From positions 1 through 46,463 of the IMG/VR virus record IMGVR_UViG_3300010885_067607: 46,463 bases of DNA. One strand, written 5' to 3'. The stretch comes from a virus. Positions 9,931 through 19,126 of this stretch are shown here, piece by piece; positions within the stretch are counted from its first letter, which is position 1, and the number at the start of each line of letters is the position of its first letter. A model generated the notes under the pieces. That model worked only from the letters and a program-made list of their open reading frames with translations. It ran no database searches and was not told where the DNA came from. The position numbers and the translations under genes are program-made.

Positions 9931-10356
9931 TTAATTTAAGAAATCTTCTTGATTATCTTCTTTTTGTTGGCTATAAAGTTCTTCAACTTTATTTGCTCTT
10001 GCAATTTTTTCAATACCATATTTATTGATAAGACTTGAAAATGTAGTTAAATCGGGTTTGATCATTTTAATTTTTCCGGTATCCATGTTGACAGAAATTT
10101 TATCAATTTCTTGTTCCATTAAAATTTGTATTGATTCTTCATCGAAAACACTCATCAAATCTTCGTTGATCTGAACTAGCAATTCTTTTTCAAGAGTAAA
10201 TGCAAATTGATCTGGGAGTTTAGAGATTTTAATAAGATTTTTTTGAGATTCACATCCAATAAATTCAAATCCTACATTAAATGGAAAAGATTTCTTTTGG
10301 AATATTTTTTTGAATACATTGGTTGTGTCATCTGAAATTTTGTAAAATTTTGCCAT
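9931..10356 (-). CDS. Conserved T4-type phage protein, possibly a degenerate metallopeptidase fold
   Basis: A 141-residue protein starting at ATG 10356. FEFIGCESQKNLIKISKLP, then KELLVQINEDLMSVFDEES and LMEQEIDKI, is laid out like phage metallopeptidase-type domains, where the last helix normally carries HExxH. Here that position reads EQEID, so no zinc-binding His pair is present and catalysis is unlikely. The C-terminal half (MIKPDLTTFSSLINKYGIEK) is followed by a Gln/Glu-rich tail. I recall similar small proteins in Bacteroidota T4-like phages without a known role. It lies 24 bases upstream of the next gene in the run. The fold comparison is from memory and tentative. Confidence 0.5.
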   Translation of the reverse strand: MAKFYKISDDTTNVFKKIFQKKSFPFNVGFEFIGCESQKNLIKISKLPDQFAFTLEKELLVQINEDLMSVFDEESIQILMEQEIDKISVNMDTGKIKMIKPDLTTFSSLINKYGIEKIARANKVEELYSQQKEDNQEDFLN

Positions 10357-10363
10357 ATTTGAT

Positions 10364-10795
10364 TTATTTTATTATTAAATAAGTTATTATAGATATTATA
10401 GTTAAAATAGTAAGCGGGGTCCAAAAATACATCAAAGAATTTGCAAATCTTTTAGTATTAATTAAAGAAAATCCAAAAATAATTAAGTAACTATACTTAT
10501 CAACTTTCTCTAAATCATAGAGTTTGAATAGTTCAGTCATTCCTCTTTGGTTCAAATAAAGACTCATTTGGTTACTATACTCATTTATATAATTTCTACT
10601 TATTATTTCTATATCCGATTTCCTAAAATTATACGGTTCCTCAATTATCTCCTTTGGGATATTGAGAACTGTGTAAAATCTGAATATGTTATCTACCCTT
10701 ATGTTGTATAGTAATTTCAAATCTGTTTCAGATTTCAATAAAATTTTTCTATAAACAAAAAAAAGATATATCTTCTTAAATATATTTGTATTCAT
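10364..10795 (-). CDS. Unknown protein with C-terminal membrane segment
   Basis: The start is set at ATG 10795 rather than the in-frame TTG three bases upstream, giving 143 residues. The N-terminus is basic and aromatic (NIFKKIYLFFVYRKILLK). The middle is polar. The C-terminus is hydrophobic (SLMYFWTPLTILTIISIITY), a clear membrane helix ending LIIK. KYSYLIIFGFSLI at ~102-114 may be a second, weaker segment. It sits 35 bases downstream of the tape-measure stop and 7 bases before the next gene, so it is probably part of the same minus-strand run. A single-pass small protein beside a tape measure could act in assembly or lysis, but nothing specific is visible. Confidence 0.55.
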   Translation of the reverse strand: MNTNIFKKIYLFFVYRKILLKSETDLKLLYNIRVDNIFRFYTVLNIPKEIIEEPYNFRKSDIEIISRNYINEYSNQMSLYLNQRGMTELFKLYDLEKVDKYSYLIIFGFSLINTKRFANSLMYFWTPLTILTIISIITYLIIK

Positions 10796-10830
10796 CAAAT
10801 AATTATATTTGATTAAGTAAAATAAGTTTA

Positions 10831-13800
10831 TTATCCACCTAGTGGATTTCTTGTAGATTTCATTTTGGAAGCTATGTAAGTTTTTAAACTTACACCCTCG
10901 CCTGAGATGACAGAATTAATACCGGCAACTGCTGAGCTTAGAGATGACATGCTCTTAGCTAATTCCATCATCATCTTATCAGATTCGGATTCTTTAGGTG
11001 GTGCCGATTTCTTAACCTCTGGCGTCTTAACCTTTGCTCCCCCACCAGCACCACCAGATGTAACTCCTTTAGTAGCTCCACCACCTGGCTTGGTAGCACC
11101 TCCACCAGCAACTGGTTTAGTCTCAGCTTCTTTAGGAGCTGATGTTTTGGTATCGTCCATAACCTCTAAGAGAATCTTGGCTTTGTCCTCCAAAGCATCC
11201 ATCATACTTCCAAACTGGTCAGAATCCATCAGAGAGAGCATTACCACCGACCCAGCTAGATTCTTTAATAAGGTCATTTTTTCAACATCAACACCTCCTA
11301 ATTGGCCGTTCAGTTTCATTACTGCTTCTCCCAATTTATCATAAGCTTTGGCTAATTCAACCATTGAATCTGCCATATCAGCAACATTGTCATAATCTGC
11401 GTCTGCTTCTTCAACACTCTTTAAAATGTTAAGGTATGATGTTATATTCTGTGAAAGGTTCTTAAAGTAATTCGGATTGATCATAGTATTGAACCTGCCT
11501 TGAGCAAGTTTTCTTGACACCTGTACTAAACCTTCTGCTATGGCAAGTAATCCAGATTTAAATTTATCTTCACCGCTGGAGAATATTCCGTTGTTTTGTG
11601 AAATATAATTAAGACCTGGCATTATAGCATTCATTGCCATGCTAAATCCTTGTGACCACTGTGCTGATGGAACTCTTCTTACATCAAATGGGACTTTATT
11701 ATCATTAAATATTTTTGCTAATTCTATAATACCTTCTGCGAGGGTATTGACTTTTTCTTTTACAGAATCTTCAAAGAATGAGAATAAACCACCAGATTTG
11801 AACCCACTAAGCATCTGAGAGAAACTTACTAGGTTCAATCTCATTGATTTCATCCAATTTTCAGGAATCATTACAGAATAATTGCCTTTGGATATAATTT
11901 GGGAAATATCAACTATGCCTTGAGTATATTGCTTTGATAGATCCATCTCATCAGTGGATGCTTCTGAATTTTTAACATCAACCATCAGACTCAAGAAATT
12001 TGTCATATTACTATGGAGTTGCTCCATATAACCTTTTGGAATCTCTTTATAATTACCAGAGGCTAGAATATGACTGATGCTAACAACCGTTTTAGTAGTT
12101 TCTTGTAATTTAAAGAAGTCACCGTCTGAGTCCATATCAATTTCTGATTCATTGAGACTTTTCAAAATGATGACAAAATAATCAAATGAAATTTTGATAC
12201 CTCTACCCCATTTAGGATCGATCATCGTTGTGAAATTACCACCGCTCAATGTATTACCCGTATCGGCAATAGCTTGAGCGATTGCCTTCATACTTGTTAC
12301 TGTTGTCTCCGCTCCATCCGAGAACCAACCACTTTGTTCGTTGATATATTTAAGAGCCGGTATAAATGCTTGGAATGTATCACTAACTGCCTGTCCCCAT
12401 TCTTTCTTAGGTACTTTATTTAAATCATATGAAACGTCGGATCCACTTATTGCTTTAGCTGCTTCGGCAAGTCCCATTCCGACAGACTTGATTGCATTTT
12501 GATAATCTTCTGGTTTTAGAGATCCTTTGAACCAAGATGAGTTTGCTCCCAATGCTTGGAAAACACCTGTGAATGCTTGTAGTGCTGTCGAAACGCCCTC
12601 TGCCCAAGTTTTAGTAGGTCCCATTTTATAGGATGTGGTGCCGGTAGCGAGAATAGCAGCGGCTACAACTATACCACTTGAAATTGATACTATGGCATTT
12701 TTGAAATCATCTACACTAACACCGCTTTTCCAAATTCCCGCATTATCAACAAGTATCTTATAAATTGGTGCGAAACCACCCAGAGCCAATGATACACCCT
12801 CTGACCACTCTTTAGTAGGTCCCATTTTATATGCAACTGACCCCATAGAAAATACCATAGCAGCTGTTGTAATTCCTTGGGCGATTGTAACAATAGCAGT
12901 TGAGAATTGTTCTGGACTAACTCCACTTGCAAAGAAAGATGGGCCAGCATTATCAAGTAGCATTTTGTAAACAGAACTAAATGCTCCAATTGCAATTGCT
13001 ACACCCTGTGCCCATTCAAATTTCGGACCACCTGTGAAATTACCCCTACTTAATTGGTCTCCTGCACTATTGATTGACTGTGAAATCATTACAATAGATT
13101 CTCCGAATTCTTTAGGACCAATTCCCCCACCTCCGAATACTTCAAAGATGGCATTTGCCATTAACATCTTATAAACCTCACTGAAGGCTCCCAATGCTAT
13201 AGCTACACCAGAAGCCCATTGTAAAGTTGGACCAGCTGTATAATTCCCTTTTGATAAGATATTAGAAGCTTTAACAACAGTTTCGGCAACACCCAATACC
13301 GCGTCACCGCCGGCTGCTAAAGCTACCGCTCCGAGACCCAGTGTGCCAGCGATTATTGCTCCTAGTGCACCCATACCTGTGGCAAATTCTGCTAAGGTTA
13401 ATCCAACACCTTTTGCCCAATCAACGGATGGGTATTTATCATATTTACCACCGGATAGAATCTCGGCGGTTTTTACCACCACATATGAGATTCCAACGAT
13501 TGCTAATCCACCTAAGGCCAATAGTGGTAAGAAAGGTCCCAAGAAAGCTGCTGCTAATGCAAATGGTGCCATTATGGCAATTGTTGATGTTGTCCAGTTA
13601 ATAGGTACTGGTTTTGTGTAATCACCTTTTGATAGAATATAATCTGTGGCTAAAACAGTCGCGGCTACTGCAATAATTGCAGTAGCACCAAGAATAATTA
13701 GAGGCAATAACGGTCCTAAGAAAACTGCCGCTAAACCAAATGGTGCCATAATTGCTACCGTAGAAAGAGTCCAATTGATAGGTACTGGTTTTGTGAAATC

Positions 13801-16800
13801 ACCCTTAGAGAGTATAAAATCAACCGCTAATATGGTTCCTGCAATTGCAATTATAGATACGAGTCCAGCCAATAGGGCAACCGCACCAGCACCACTAGCG
13901 GCAATAGTTCCCAACAATACTGCTGCAATACCAAATGGTATCATAGCAGCTGCTGTTCCTAGTGTCCATTCAAAGGATGGGTACTTTGTGTAGTTACCAA
14001 CTGATAATATCAGTGATGTGGCCATTATCGTGGCTGCTATAAGTAAAATAGCAATTGAACCCTTTAATGCGGTTGCTGGAGTCAATCCAACTTTGTCGAG
14101 GATGTAAATGGCGAATCCAAAAGCAACCATCGATATAGCTGAGTACATCACCCACTCTATACTAGGATATTTGTTGTAAATACCAACTGAAAGTATCAGA
14201 GAGGTTGCCATAAGGGTAGCAGCTATGATTAAAATAGAAACAGCTCCTTTTTGAACCTTAGATTGGGTGAGTTTTAATTTATCAAGAGCGAAGAAAGCAA
14301 GTCCAAATGTGGCTAGTGAAATAGCTGTATGGAAGGTCCAAGTTAAACTTGGGTATTTGTTATAAATTCCAACAGAAAGAATAAACGAAGTTGCTACAAG
14401 AGTCGCGGCTATGATCAATATAGATTTAGCGCCCTTTTCGATTTTGGATTGTGTCAGTTTTAACTTATCTAAGGCTAATATCGCACCTCCAAATGCGACC
14501 ATAGATAGGGAAGTGTACATTAACCACGTAAATGATGGGAACTTGGTATATTGACCAACTGATAAAATCAGAGATGTTGCAACTATAGTTGCCGCTAAAA
14601 TAATAATTGATTTAGCACCCTTTTCAATTTTGGATTGAGTTAACTTCAACTTATCTAATGATACTATGGCACCTCCAAAAGCCACCATAGATAGCGATAC
14701 AAAGAATAACCATTCAAAAGTTGGGTATTTTTTGTATTGTCCGATACCTAAGATAAGTGATGAAGCCGCAATTACACCTGCTATTATAAGGAGATTCTTA
14801 CCCCCCTCCATTATGGTTTTTTCTTTATATCTAGCTAATTGAGGTAACACCTTACCCATGCCCAAACCTATAACACCTATAACAATTGATATACCAAGAA
14901 CTGACAATAATTTACCCATTGAAACTGGTTTAACTAATTGGAAGATATAGGAAGTTAACATTATAGTCACGGCCATTGCTACCATTACAACGGGTATTTT
15001 AGCCATTTGAGCCACATTAAGATTCTTGACCGCTTTGGCTATTGGTCCAACTGCATATGAGATTGGTATTAAGGCTACTCCTATGAATATTGCGGTTAAT
15101 AATTGGAACAATCCAACCGGTTTAATCATTGCAAAAAGGTGGGAAGATACCATTATTGCAGCAGAGATTGCCACCATTAAGATTGGTAACATAGCGGCAA
15201 TTAACATAGCTTGAGCAGGATTTTTAACAGATCCTATTCCTTTAATTATTTGCCCGAGTCCGTAACTGACAGCCGCAAAAACTGCTCCTATGAAAATTGC
15301 AGTTATTGCTTGGAACAACCCGATTGGTTTAACCTTTGCCAATAAGAAGGACGAGCCAAGGATTGCTAAAGATATTGATACTAATATTATGGGTAATAGT
15401 GGTATAAATATCATTGACTTTACACCCATTTTACCCAATCCAACTAATAAATTACCCAAACCATAAGATATAACAGCAAAAACACCTGCAATTAATATCG
15501 CAGTTATTGCTTGGAACAATCCAATTGGTTTTACACCTCTTAATATGTGTGAGGATAATGTTATAGCTAACGATATACCAACCATTATAAATGGTAGTAG
15601 TGGTAACATCAAAATACCTTTTGGTGAAATATTGGATATTCCTGTCAATAACTTGCCCAAACCATAAGATATCACGGTGAACATTCCGGCAATAAATATA
15701 GCGGTCAATAACTGGAAGATACCTATTGGTTTTACGCCTCTAAGTATAAGTGATGAGAGCATAACTGCTAGGGATATACCAACTAATACGGCAGTTAATC
15801 CTAAAACTTTTTTAGGTGTTAGCTCTTTTTGTTCGGCGAGTTTTGCAAAAGCTACTGCCAATAATGAAATAGCAATTGAAAGTCCAACTACTGATGCAAA
15901 ATTAATACCACCGACAAGCTTAAAGGCTAGTCCTATGGCTACAACTGCACCAGCTATCAATAGAATCATAGATATTCCACTCTTGATAGATTCTTTCATT
16001 TTTGGATCACCAGCCTTTCCGAAAACTCCACCATCATTTGTTTGAGTGACTTTACCCTTTGGTTTGCCGTATTCTGTTGGGATAATCACTTTACCTGGTT
16101 TTGGTAATTGTAACTTATTTAGTTTTCCATACTGTACCGGTATTATGAGGGTGTTTGGTTTAGCAATCTTCGGTAATTTTGGAAGTTTGCTATATTTTAA
16201 TTCAATTTCCTGAGATTTAATTTTTGGTAAATCGGTCAGTTTTGGAATTTTTGACCATTTTAAAGGAACCTCTTGTGTTGGTATCTTAGGGAATTTTTGA
16301 ATCTTATCAAGTTTGCCCCATTTTACAGGTATCTCTTGTGCCTCAAATTTGGATAATTTGGGTAATGTTGGAACCTCCCCATATTTCAATCCAATAACTT
16401 GATCTTCAAACTTAGCTAACTCTGGTAGGGTTGGAACTTCACCATATTTAATCGGAACGACTTGTTCAGTTTGTGCTAACTCTGGTAGGGTTGGAACCTC
16501 CCCATATTTTAATCCGATAACCTGATCTTCGAACTTAGCTAACTCTGGTAAAGTTGGAACTTCACCATATTTAATCGGAACGACTTGTTCAGTCTGTGCT
16601 AACTCTGGTAATGTCGGAACTTCACCATATTTTAATCCGATAACTTGGTCTTCAAACTTAGCTAACTCTGGTAATGTTGGAATATTACCATATTTCAATT
16701 CAATCTGTTGTGCTTCAAACTTAGCTAATTTTGGTAATGTTGGAACCACCCCATAATTCAAACTAATAGTTTGTGCCGGAATCTGATTGAACGTTGGTAA

Positions 16801-19062
16801 ATTCGGTAGACCACTGTATATCAACGGAATTACTTGACTATCAATTTGTTCTAATTCTAATGATGGTTGTTCTCCGTATTTTAGTGGAATTATTTGTTCA
16901 TCAAATTCGGATAATTTAGGTGAAGTAGGTACCTCTCCATATCTAAGAGAGATCAATTGTTCCATCTCTGCTAATTTAGGAAGAGTTGGTATAGGTCCAT
17001 AATTCAAAGAAATTATTTGAGTCGGTATTTGTTCCAAAGTTGGAATCTTTGGAACCTCCCCATATATTAGTGGTATAATTTGATTTTGAATTTCGGTTAA
17101 TTCCAATGGTGGCTCTTGTCCATACTTCAAAGGAATCATCTGTTCGTCAATCTTAGCCAGTTCTGGTAAAGTTGGAACATTACCATAATTTAAAGATATT
17201 ATTTGTGGTGAGATTGTATCTAAGGTTGGAATCTTTGGTACATCACCATATAATATTTGAATAACTTGTGGTGGTATTTCCTTTAATGGTGGATAGTTTG
17301 GAACTTCTCCAAATGATAATGGGATTAATTGTGGTTCCATCTTACCCAATTCTGGTAAACTTGGTATTTCACCATATTTTACTAGAATAGTTTGATCTTC
17401 GAATTGAGTTAATTTAGGTAAACTTGGTATTTCACCATATTTCAGTGAAATGACTTGTTCTTCAAATTGCGCTAATTTTGGTAATTCTGGTAGAATTCCA
17501 TATCTAAGATCTATTGTTTGTTTTATTTCACCAGATATTGGAACCTTTGGAATATTACCATATTTTATTTCTATTATTTGTGGTTCAAATCCGACTAATT
17601 TTGGTAAAGTTGGGGTTTCTCCATATTCAATTGGTATAACCTGCTTCTCAAAATTAGCTAATTTTGGTAAATTTGGAGTTGGTCCGTAATTTATAGGAAT
17701 AATTTGTGCCGGAATTTCATCAATAGTTGGCAACTTTGGTACTTGTCCATATAATAGTTCTACTACTTGTTTTGGTATTACTGGTAAAGATGGTGCACCT
17801 GGTAACTCACCATAAGATATTGGGATCAATTGTTCTTCAATCTTACCCAACTCTGGTAGAGTTGGTACATCTCCATAGGAAATTGGTATTACTTGAGTTT
17901 CAAATTTCGCTAATTCTGGTAATTGATTAGGAATTATGTAATCAATTGATACAAGTTGTGTAGGTATTTTGGCTAATTCTGGTAATTGTGGAATAGGTCC
18001 ATATGATATTCCTACAATTTGAGTTTCAAATTTCGCTAATTCCGGTAGAGTTGGTATTTCACCGTACTTTACTGAAATTATTTGATCATCTATTTTAGCA
18101 AGTTTTGGTAATATCGGATTTCCATAATTCAATTGAATTATTTGTGGGGGTATTTGATTTAAAGTGGGTAATACTGGAGTATCACCATACATTATATCGA
18201 CTACTTGAGGAGGTATTACCTTCGGTATAGGTAATTCTGGCACATCCCCATAACTTATAGGAACAATCACTTCTTGTACACTTCCCAATTTGGGTAAAGT
18301 TGGTACATCCCCATATTTTATTGGTATAATCTGTTCATCGAAACTGTCCAGTGTTGGTAAAATAGGAGATTTACCATAATCGAATGGGATTAATTGAGTG
18401 TCAAATGGTTTTAATTCAGGTAAGTTTGGTAATTTACCATATTCGACTTGAATTACAAGATTTTGTAGGGTTGGTAATTTGGGTATTTCAGAAAACTCAA
18501 AACCAATTGTTATGAGAGGTTGAGGAAGTTTTGGTAAGGTTGGTAATTTAGAAAATTTTAAATCAATCGCTGGAAACTTTATTGTTGGTAAAGTTGGAAG
18601 TGTGGGTTTATTGAAAGATATTGTGATTGGTTTTGGAATTGGTAACTTTAATGGTTCCAATTTACCATATCTCAAAGGTACTTCAATAGGTTTGATTTTG
18701 GGTATTTTGATTGTAGTTTCTTTTATTACAACCTCTGGCTTCATCTCACTCAAGCTTTTTTGGAGTGATAGAATCTTGTTATTGTTCTTTATTAATTCAT
18801 TAACTGAACTACCCAATTGATTCATTTGTTTTGATAGTGTATCAAAACCTAGATCCTTCTTAGTTTTCTTACTTTCCTTTCTAGACTCTTCTATGTTGTC
18901 TTTGAGAGACTTGTTGAGAGCTTCGAATTGTTTTGATAAATCGGCACTAGATAATGCCTTAGCTGTATCAGATTTTTTATCACCCTTTTTGGATAAGATA
19001 TCTGATATTGTATCTAAAGCAAATGATAGATTATTTAGAGCTTCTAGTAACTTCTTATCCAT
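10831..19062 (-). CDS. Putative tail tape measure protein with three-tier repeat architecture
   Basis: A 2743-residue protein from ATG 19062, among the largest in the window and next to sheath and baseplate genes, where a T4-type tape measure would be expected. Residues 1-~120 are helical and charged. Residues ~123-1006 contain 43 units of 19-21 residues, roughly [VI]-I-x-[LI]-x-Y-G-x-x-P-x-L-P-x-L-x-x-[FI]-x-x-Q. Residues ~1025-1920 are strongly hydrophobic, with dozens of apparent membrane-type helices in repeated pairs. A motif of the type G-N-Y-T-K-x-P-x-x-x-W recurs about 18 times from there to residue ~2530. The C-terminus is Gly/Ala/Lys-rich and ends with a helical segment. Hydrophobic stretches are usual in tape measures and may aid membrane passage of DNA; the Pro-rich tandem array is not usual. 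The function is inferred from size, context and hydrophobicity. Confidence 0.65.
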   Translation of the reverse strand: MDKKLLEALNNLSFALDTISDILSKKGDKKSDTAKALSSADLSKQFEALNKSLKDNIEESRKESKKTKKDLGFDTLSKQMNQLGSSVNELIKNNNKILSLQKSLSEMKPEVVIKETTIKIPKIKPIEVPLRYGKLEPLKLPIPKPITISFNKPTLPTLPTIKFPAIDLKFSKLPTLPKLPQPLITIGFEFSEIPKLPTLQNLVIQVEYGKLPNLPELKPFDTQLIPFDYGKSPILPTLDSFDEQIIPIKYGDVPTLPKLGSVQEVIVPISYGDVPELPIPKVIPPQVVDIMYGDTPVLPTLNQIPPQIIQLNYGNPILPKLAKIDDQIISVKYGEIPTLPELAKFETQIVGISYGPIPQLPELAKIPTQLVSIDYIIPNQLPELAKFETQVIPISYGDVPTLPELGKIEEQLIPISYGELPGAPSLPVIPKQVVELLYGQVPKLPTIDEIPAQIIPINYGPTPNLPKLANFEKQVIPIEYGETPTLPKLVGFEPQIIEIKYGNIPKVPISGEIKQTIDLRYGILPELPKLAQFEEQVISLKYGEIPSLPKLTQFEDQTILVKYGEIPSLPELGKMEPQLIPLSFGEVPNYPPLKEIPPQVIQILYGDVPKIPTLDTISPQIISLNYGNVPTLPELAKIDEQMIPLKYGQEPPLELTEIQNQIIPLIYGEVPKIPTLEQIPTQIISLNYGPIPTLPKLAEMEQLISLRYGEVPTSPKLSEFDEQIIPLKYGEQPSLELEQIDSQVIPLIYSGLPNLPTFNQIPAQTISLNYGVVPTLPKLAKFEAQQIELKYGNIPTLPELAKFEDQVIGLKYGEVPTLPELAQTEQVVPIKYGEVPTLPELAKFEDQVIGLKYGEVPTLPELAQTEQVVPIKYGEVPTLPELAKFEDQVIGLKYGEVPTLPKLSKFEAQEIPVKWGKLDKIQKFPKIPTQEVPLKWSKIPKLTDLPKIKSQEIELKYSKLPKLPKIAKPNTLIIPVQYGKLNKLQLPKPGKVIIPTEYGKPKGKVTQTNDGGVFGKAGDPKMKESIKSGISMILLIAGAVVAIGLAFKLVGGINFASVVGLSIAISLLAVAFAKLAEQKELTPKKVLGLTAVLVGISLAVMLSSLILRGVKPIGIFQLLTAIFIAGMFTVISYGLGKLLTGISNISPKGILMLPLLPFIMVGISLAITLSSHILRGVKPIGLFQAITAILIAGVFAVISYGLGNLLVGLGKMGVKSMIFIPLLPIILVSISLAILGSSFLLAKVKPIGLFQAITAIFIGAVFAAVSYGLGQIIKGIGSVKNPAQAMLIAAMLPILMVAISAAIMVSSHLFAMIKPVGLFQLLTAIFIGVALIPISYAVGPIAKAVKNLNVAQMAKIPVVMVAMAVTIMLTSYIFQLVKPVSMGKLLSVLGISIVIGVIGLGMGKVLPQLARYKEKTIMEGGKNLLIIAGVIAASSLILGIGQYKKYPTFEWLFFVSLSMVAFGGAIVSLDKLKLTQSKIEKGAKSIIILAATIVATSLILSVGQYTKFPSFTWLMYTSLSMVAFGGAILALDKLKLTQSKIEKGAKSILIIAATLVATSFILSVGIYNKYPSLTWTFHTAISLATFGLAFFALDKLKLTQSKVQKGAVSILIIAATLMATSLILSVGIYNKYPSIEWVMYSAISMVAFGFAIYILDKVGLTPATALKGSIAILLIAATIMATSLILSVGNYTKYPSFEWTLGTAAAMIPFGIAAVLLGTIAASGAGAVALLAGLVSIIAIAGTILAVDFILSKGDFTKPVPINWTLSTVAIMAPFGLAAVFLGPLLPLIILGATAIIAVAATVLATDYILSKGDYTKPVPINWTTSTIAIMAPFALAAAFLGPFLPLLALGGLAIVGISYVVVKTAEILSGGKYDKYPSVDWAKGVGLTLAEFATGMGALGAIIAGTLGLGAVALAAGGDAVLGVAETVVKASNILSKGNYTAGPTLQWASGVAIALGAFSEVYKMLMANAIFEVFGGGGIGPKEFGESIVMISQSINSAGDQLSRGNFTGGPKFEWAQGVAIAIGAFSSVYKMLLDNAGPSFFASGVSPEQFSTAIVTIAQGITTAAMVFSMGSVAYKMGPTKEWSEGVSLALGGFAPIYKILVDNAGIWKSGVSVDDFKNAIVSISSGIVVAAAILATGTTSYKMGPTKTWAEGVSTALQAFTGVFQALGANSSWFKGSLKPEDYQNAIKSVGMGLAEAAKAISGSDVSYDLNKVPKKEWGQAVSDTFQAFIPALKYINEQSGWFSDGAETTVTSMKAIAQAIADTGNTLSGGNFTTMIDPKWGRGIKISFDYFVIILKSLNESEIDMDSDGDFFKLQETTKTVVSISHILASGNYKEIPKGYMEQLHSNMTNFLSLMVDVKNSEASTDEMDLSKQYTQGIVDISQIISKGNYSVMIPENWMKSMRLNLVSFSQMLSGFKSGGLFSFFEDSVKEKVNTLAEGIIELAKIFNDNKVPFDVRRVPSAQWSQGFSMAMNAIMPGLNYISQNNGIFSSGEDKFKSGLLAIAEGLVQVSRKLAQGRFNTMINPNYFKNLSQNITSYLNILKSVEEADADYDNVADMADSMVELAKAYDKLGEAVMKLNGQLGGVDVEKMTLLKNLAGSVVMLSLMDSDQFGSMMDALEDKAKILLEVMDDTKTSAPKEAETKPVAGGGATKPGGGATKGVTSGGAGGGAKVKTPEVKKSAPPKESESDKMMMELAKSMSSLSSAVAGINSVISGEGVSLKTYIASKMKSTRNPLGG
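11470..14760 (-). repeat. About 18 degenerate G-N-Y-T-K-x-P-x-x-x-W units in the tape measure
   Basis: Examples in protein order: GQYKKYPTFEW, GQYTKFPSFTW, GIYNKYPSIEW, GDYTKPVPINW, GKYDKYPSVDW, GNYTAGPTLQW, GNFTGGPKFEW, GNYSVMIPENW. Each is normally preceded by [IL]-[LA]-S and spaced ~55-90 residues apart. The unit runs from the hydrophobic section into the soluble C-terminal third, so these sections probably share ancestry. Confidence 0.75.
16045..18695 (-). repeat. 43-unit Tyr-Gly/Pro-Leu-Pro protein repeat array
   Basis: Forty-three consecutive 19-21 residue units were counted by eye, covering residues ~123-1006. Typical units read YGEVPTLPELAKFEDQ and YGDVPKIPTLDTISPQ. Most start with a hydrophobic beta-like tetrad before Y-G. 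The outer units are the most divergent. Confidence 0.9.
16377..16690 (-). repeat. Recent 123-bp tandem duplication within the array
   Basis: Two-unit blocks (41 residues, 123 bp) repeat nearly identically at offsets 16398, 16521 and 16644, differing at only a few third-position bases. This marks the youngest expansion in the array. Confidence 0.85.
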
Positions 19063-19087
19063 TAAAATGTATAAACCTTATTAATTG

Positions 19088-19097
19088 TATATATAAT
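19088..19097 (-). promoter_or_regulatory. Candidate promoter box ATTATATATA for the tape measure
   Basis: An AT-rich minus-strand variant (ATTATATATA) 25 bases before ATG 19062. It is weaker than the TTAATATATA copies. Confidence 0.3.
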
Positions 19098-19112
19098 TTA
19101 TTAAAACATCCT

Positions 19113-19122
19113 TTAATATATA
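19113..19122 (+). promoter_or_regulatory. Candidate late promoter box TTAATATATA
   Basis: Exact box only four bases before ATG 19127. If it acts as a -10 element the transcript would be nearly leaderless. Confidence 0.45.
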
Positions 19123-19126
19123 CTTT

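Noticed and set aside
10907-11344. Plus-strand frame of 145 codons inside the tape measure
   Set aside because: It is antisense to the Ala/Pro/Gly-rich C-terminus of the tape measure; its composition is a mirror of that low complexity.
15677-16045. Several plus-strand frames opposite the tape measure hydrophobic region
   Set aside because: Ala/Ile/Asn/Thr-rich antisense reading of hydrophobic codons, with no box or plausible domain.
16045-18695. CRISPR-like array because of regular ~62-bp spacing
   Set aside because: The period is a coding repeat of 19-21 codons with variation at third positions and no unique spacers.
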